Below are positions 62,095 through 64,000 of a stretch of 64,000 nt of DNA, in pieces. The notes beneath the pieces are model-generated. The model was given only the letters and a program-made list of their open reading frames with translations, searched no databases and was not told the DNA's origin. Within the stretch, counting starts at the first letter, position 1. Every line of letters begins with the position of its first letter. A program made the translations under genes and the position numbers. Source of the stretch: Alphaproteobacteria bacterium (GTDB taxonomy: Bacteria; Pseudomonadota; Alphaproteobacteria; CAJXXZ01; 1604HC); the NCBI GenBank assembly GCA_023898705.1, contig CP060235.1, positions 248,001-312,000 on the forward strand, read 5' to 3'.

Positions 62095-62168
62095 CACGCT
62101 CTATAGGATTCGAACCTATGACCTGTAGCTTAGAAGGCTATTGCTCTATCCATCTGAGCTAAGAGCGC
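62095..62168 (-). tRNA. tRNA-Arg (TCT)
   Basis: Minus strand: acceptor GCGCTCT/AGAGCGT, anticodon loop CTTCTAA (TCT) on a stem ATAGC/GCTAC with one A-C mismatch at its top, T-arm ATAGG-TTCGAAT-CCTAT. 74 nt. The mismatch may be tolerated. Confidence 0.88.
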
Positions 62169-62506
62169 ACAACAAATTAATCGCATATATTTGAGGTTTT
62201 TGCAATAAGTTTTGAGTTTATATTATATAAAATAAAATTTGCAAAAATACTCTCCTATACTTTTTAGCAAAGTTTAGAAAACTCGATGCTCAAACAAAAT
62301 GTCTAACAAATCAGTTAGAAAGGTTAAAAAATATATCCTCATACAACTAATCATGAGTAACAACAGCTAATCAAACCACTAATTTGGCAAAGCACATTTT
62401 GGCGGCATGTGCCATCAGATACACTGAAAACTGGAATTTAAACAAACTCAATCATGAAACCAAAAATTTACAATAAAAGTAGCGGACGCACTACAAAATC
62501 CGATTT
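62169..62506. other. Non-coding spacer between tRNA-Arg and the MucR-like gene
   Basis: 338 nt, AT-rich; I see no coding frame, RNA gene or repeat in it. Confidence 0.5.
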
Positions 62507-63043
62507 TCACTGTCCCAATATATTAATACGTCTGTGTGGCTCAGCTTTGCTTTTACGTGTGTACCCCAACTTAGTTTGTTGCGCCAACCTTCTTCTTTTT
62601 TCTGAATAGCTAGGAGCTACTACTGGATAGTCCTTAGGTAGATTCCACATTGCCTTGTACTCCTCAATAGTCATTCCTAGAGTGTTTTGCAAGTATCGCC
62701 TTAAAACTCTTAACTTTTTACCAGTATTTAAACAAATAATATAGTCTCTATGTACGGATTTTTCTATAGGCACAGCAGGCTTTAATGGCTTGCCAGTTGT
62801 TTTAAATACACTCTTGATATGTCCCTTAATGAGGTACAAATAATCCTTAACCTGATCAATATGTATTTTCTGTCCAGAATTTCTTATAAATGCTGAGAAA
62901 ACCTCAACAGTAGATTTAATAATCAACTCTGATTCCAAGCTGTTACATGTAGTAGCGAGCTCCTCTGTTCCTTCAACAACAGCATCAGATTCATCAGAAC
63001 CATACTCATCATGTTTTATACCAAAATCAGATTTTTTATTCAT
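62507..63043 (-). CDS. MucR/Ros-family transcriptional regulator lacking the zinc finger ligands
   Basis: MucR proteins are H-NS-like DNA-binding regulators that also act in the alphaproteobacterial cell cycle. PAVPIEKSVHRDYIICLNTGKKLRVLRRYLQNTLGMTIEEYKAMWNLPKDYPVVAPSYSEKRRRLAQ follows the family closely. The two zinc-binding histidines (RHL...H) are replaced (RRYLQNTLG), so this copy would fold without zinc, as in some known homologs. 178 aa; the first ~50 residues are an acidic, low-complexity leader. GAAGGGA lies upstream of the ATG. Confidence 0.88.
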   Translation of the reverse strand: MNKKSDFGIKHDEYGSDESDAVVEGTEELATTCNSLESELIIKSTVEVFSAFIRNSGQKIHIDQVKDYLYLIKGHIKSVFKTTGKPLKPAVPIEKSVHRDYIICLNTGKKLRVLRRYLQNTLGMTIEEYKAMWNLPKDYPVVAPSYSEKRRRLAQQTKLGYTRKSKAEPHRRINILGQ

Positions 63044-63150
63044 TTTTTGTCCCTTCTACATGTCATAAACCGCAAGATACTTAAATTATACATAATTTTC
63101 TTTCCAAATCAACAGTAGCTATGTATGAAATAATTTGTTAATCTTAGATT

Positions 63151-63687
63151 GTGCTAAATTTTTATAATTTTCAACATAAGCAAAGCTATCAAGGGATATT
63201 TTTTGCTTCTTCTCCATTTATAAACAATAGGTCATTTTTGAATACTGTTATTTTTGTTACAGAAGATAATCAAACCTTAGTATATGCTATTAAAATTAAT
63301 AAGCTCAAATTTCCTAGAGAAATAAAATTTTCTCATAAAATCCATGATGGGGGTTTATTAGAAAGAGACAAGATTGTGATGATACATGATAAGAGCAGTA
63401 TTCATCCTAATAGCATTCAAGTTTCAAGTAAATCAGATGATATTTTTTGTTTAGAATTAAATGAAGAAACTAATTTTCAGACTCAACGATGTTTTGTTGT
63501 ATCTGGATATAACAGTTGGGTTTACTCTGATTTTATGAAGGAAATTAAATGTGGAGATTGGATTCCAGTTGGGATTTCAAGTAGTTTGATGTTTGATATA
63601 CCATTACTAACTAGATGGCATGAAGCCTATAGACTTTCTGGTATTTGTCCAGAATTCATTCAGCCTGGGTCTATACCAAAAGCATGA
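63151..63687 (+). CDS. AlgH/YqgE (UPF0301) family protein
   Basis: Conserved family of unclear function. YQGIFFASSPFINNRSFLNTVIFVTEDNQTLVYAIKIN matches GxfLiAxPxmxdxxFxxsViyixxHxxxGaxGlvIN, and VVSGYNSWVYSDFMKEIKCGDWIPVGISSSLMFDIPLLTRWHEAYRLSGI matches GyxGWxxGQLexExxxxxWlxxpxdxxliFdxxxxxxWxxAlxxlGi. Several consensus Gly are lost. GTG start. 178 aa. Confidence 0.72.
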   Translation: MLNFYNFQHKQSYQGIFFASSPFINNRSFLNTVIFVTEDNQTLVYAIKINKLKFPREIKFSHKIHDGGLLERDKIVMIHDKSSIHPNSIQVSSKSDDIFCLELNEETNFQTQRCFVVSGYNSWVYSDFMKEIKCGDWIPVGISSSLMFDIPLLTRWHEAYRLSGICPEFIQPGSIPKA

Positions 63688-63840
63688 ATTTTCTTGAAAC
63701 AGTTTTATAATCACACTAGGTTTGATCAGCGCTGGCTATTGTCTTTTGGATCAGGATTACACCTGATAGATTTATGGCAAACTTGTAGACAAACCCTAAT
63801 TGAACGATTCAACAAGCAATGCAGAAATATTGATACTAGG

Positions 63841-64000
63841 TTAAGAAAATCTCTTCAATAGTAAAGAAATATTTGTACCACCAAACCCAAAAGAGTTAGA
63901 GATAGCATATTCAAAAGAGTGCTTTTGCATGTCTTTTACATAGTTAATTCCGTCAATTTCATCAATTGGATCAGTTACATTTAGAGTTGGAGGTAATTCT
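63841..64000 (-). CDS. fabF: 3-oxoacyl-ACP synthase II (FabF), C-terminal end only
   Basis: The minus-strand frame enters from the right edge and reads ELPPTLNVTDPIDEIDGINYV and later AISNSFGFGGTNISLLLKRFS before the stop at 63841. This is the end of the beta-ketoacyl synthase fold (PPTiNxxxPd...SNSFGFGGTNaslvfkr). The start and catalytic Cys/His are outside the window. The 153 nt between it and the AlgH-like gene show nothing recognisable. Confidence 0.93.
   Translation of the reverse strand, partial: ELPPTLNVTDPIDEIDGINYVKDMQKHSFEYAISNSFGFGGTNISLLLKRFS

Noticed and set aside
1..64000. Reassignment of TGA to Trp
   Set aside because: Trp positions use TGG, genes end in TGA at conserved C-termini (for example rplC, rplO), and prfB is present.

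Overview
The window is AT-rich, densely coded DNA from an alphaproteobacterium with a reduced, probably host-associated genome, most like the Rickettsiales/Holosporales type of intracellular symbiont. Supporting signs are a circularly permuted two-piece tmRNA gene, a CckA-like hybrid kinase, a MucR-type regulator, the alphaproteobacterial SspB-like adaptor family, paired b and b' subunits of F0 ATP synthase, several ankyrin-repeat genes with host-effector character, and type VI secretion (T6SS) genes scattered among housekeeping genes. TGG encodes Trp and TGA is a normal stop; prfB is present. I cannot name the species from sequence alone.

Layout. 1-3.6 kb: the end of tssM and a tssA-like gene. 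3.6-11 kb: rnhA, a YraN-like gene, fabZ and skp on the minus strand, then a HAD protein, ferredoxin, gpsA and tssE, a DciA-like gene, the F0 operon atpB-atpE-atpF'-atpF, and an sspB-like gene. 11.1-11.7 kb: permuted tmRNA and tRNA-Leu. 11.9-16.1 kb: mgtE, maeB and recA. 17-22.7 kb (minus): a BI-1 protein, an RND efflux pair, rpsP and rimM in one tight array. 22.8-24.6 kb: a UbiA-type HAD protein, then trmD-rplS running directly into the str operon.

24.5-44.5 kb holds the str/S10/spc/alpha ribosomal supercluster (rpsL to rplQ, with secY, adk and rpoA). It lacks tuf and rpmD in their usual places. It is interrupted or flanked by five ankyrin genes plus one ankyrin remnant, mostly antisense to the operon: between rplP and rpmC, between rpsE and rplO, and after rplQ. 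These genes share a short hydrophobic N-terminus ending in an N-L-N/S-C motif. Each has a -10-like hexamer about 6 nt before the ATG, which would give leaderless mRNA, and several share a basic Cys-containing C-terminal tail. This dispersed ankyrin family inside the ribosomal operons is the most system-like novelty of the window.

46.7-55.5 kb: the CckA-like kinase, tRNA-Arg, rnd, and then a cluster of eight parS-like palindromes over 3.4 kb around a ferredoxin-NADP reductase, prfB, a DUF4280/PAAR-like T6SS tip gene and a leuS of non-alphaproteobacterial type. This suggests the chromosomal centromere, and the replication origin, lie nearby. 55.5-64 kb: tsaB, tRNA-Glu, ruvC, yebC, rplM-rpsI, membrane proteins, rplI-dnaB, tRNA-Arg, the MucR-like gene, an AlgH/YqgE-like gene and the end of fabF.

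Together the genes cover translation, replication and recombination, ATP synthesis and fatty-acid synthesis, plus two host- or competitor-facing modules: a T6SS whose genes are dispersed, and the ankyrin proteins.
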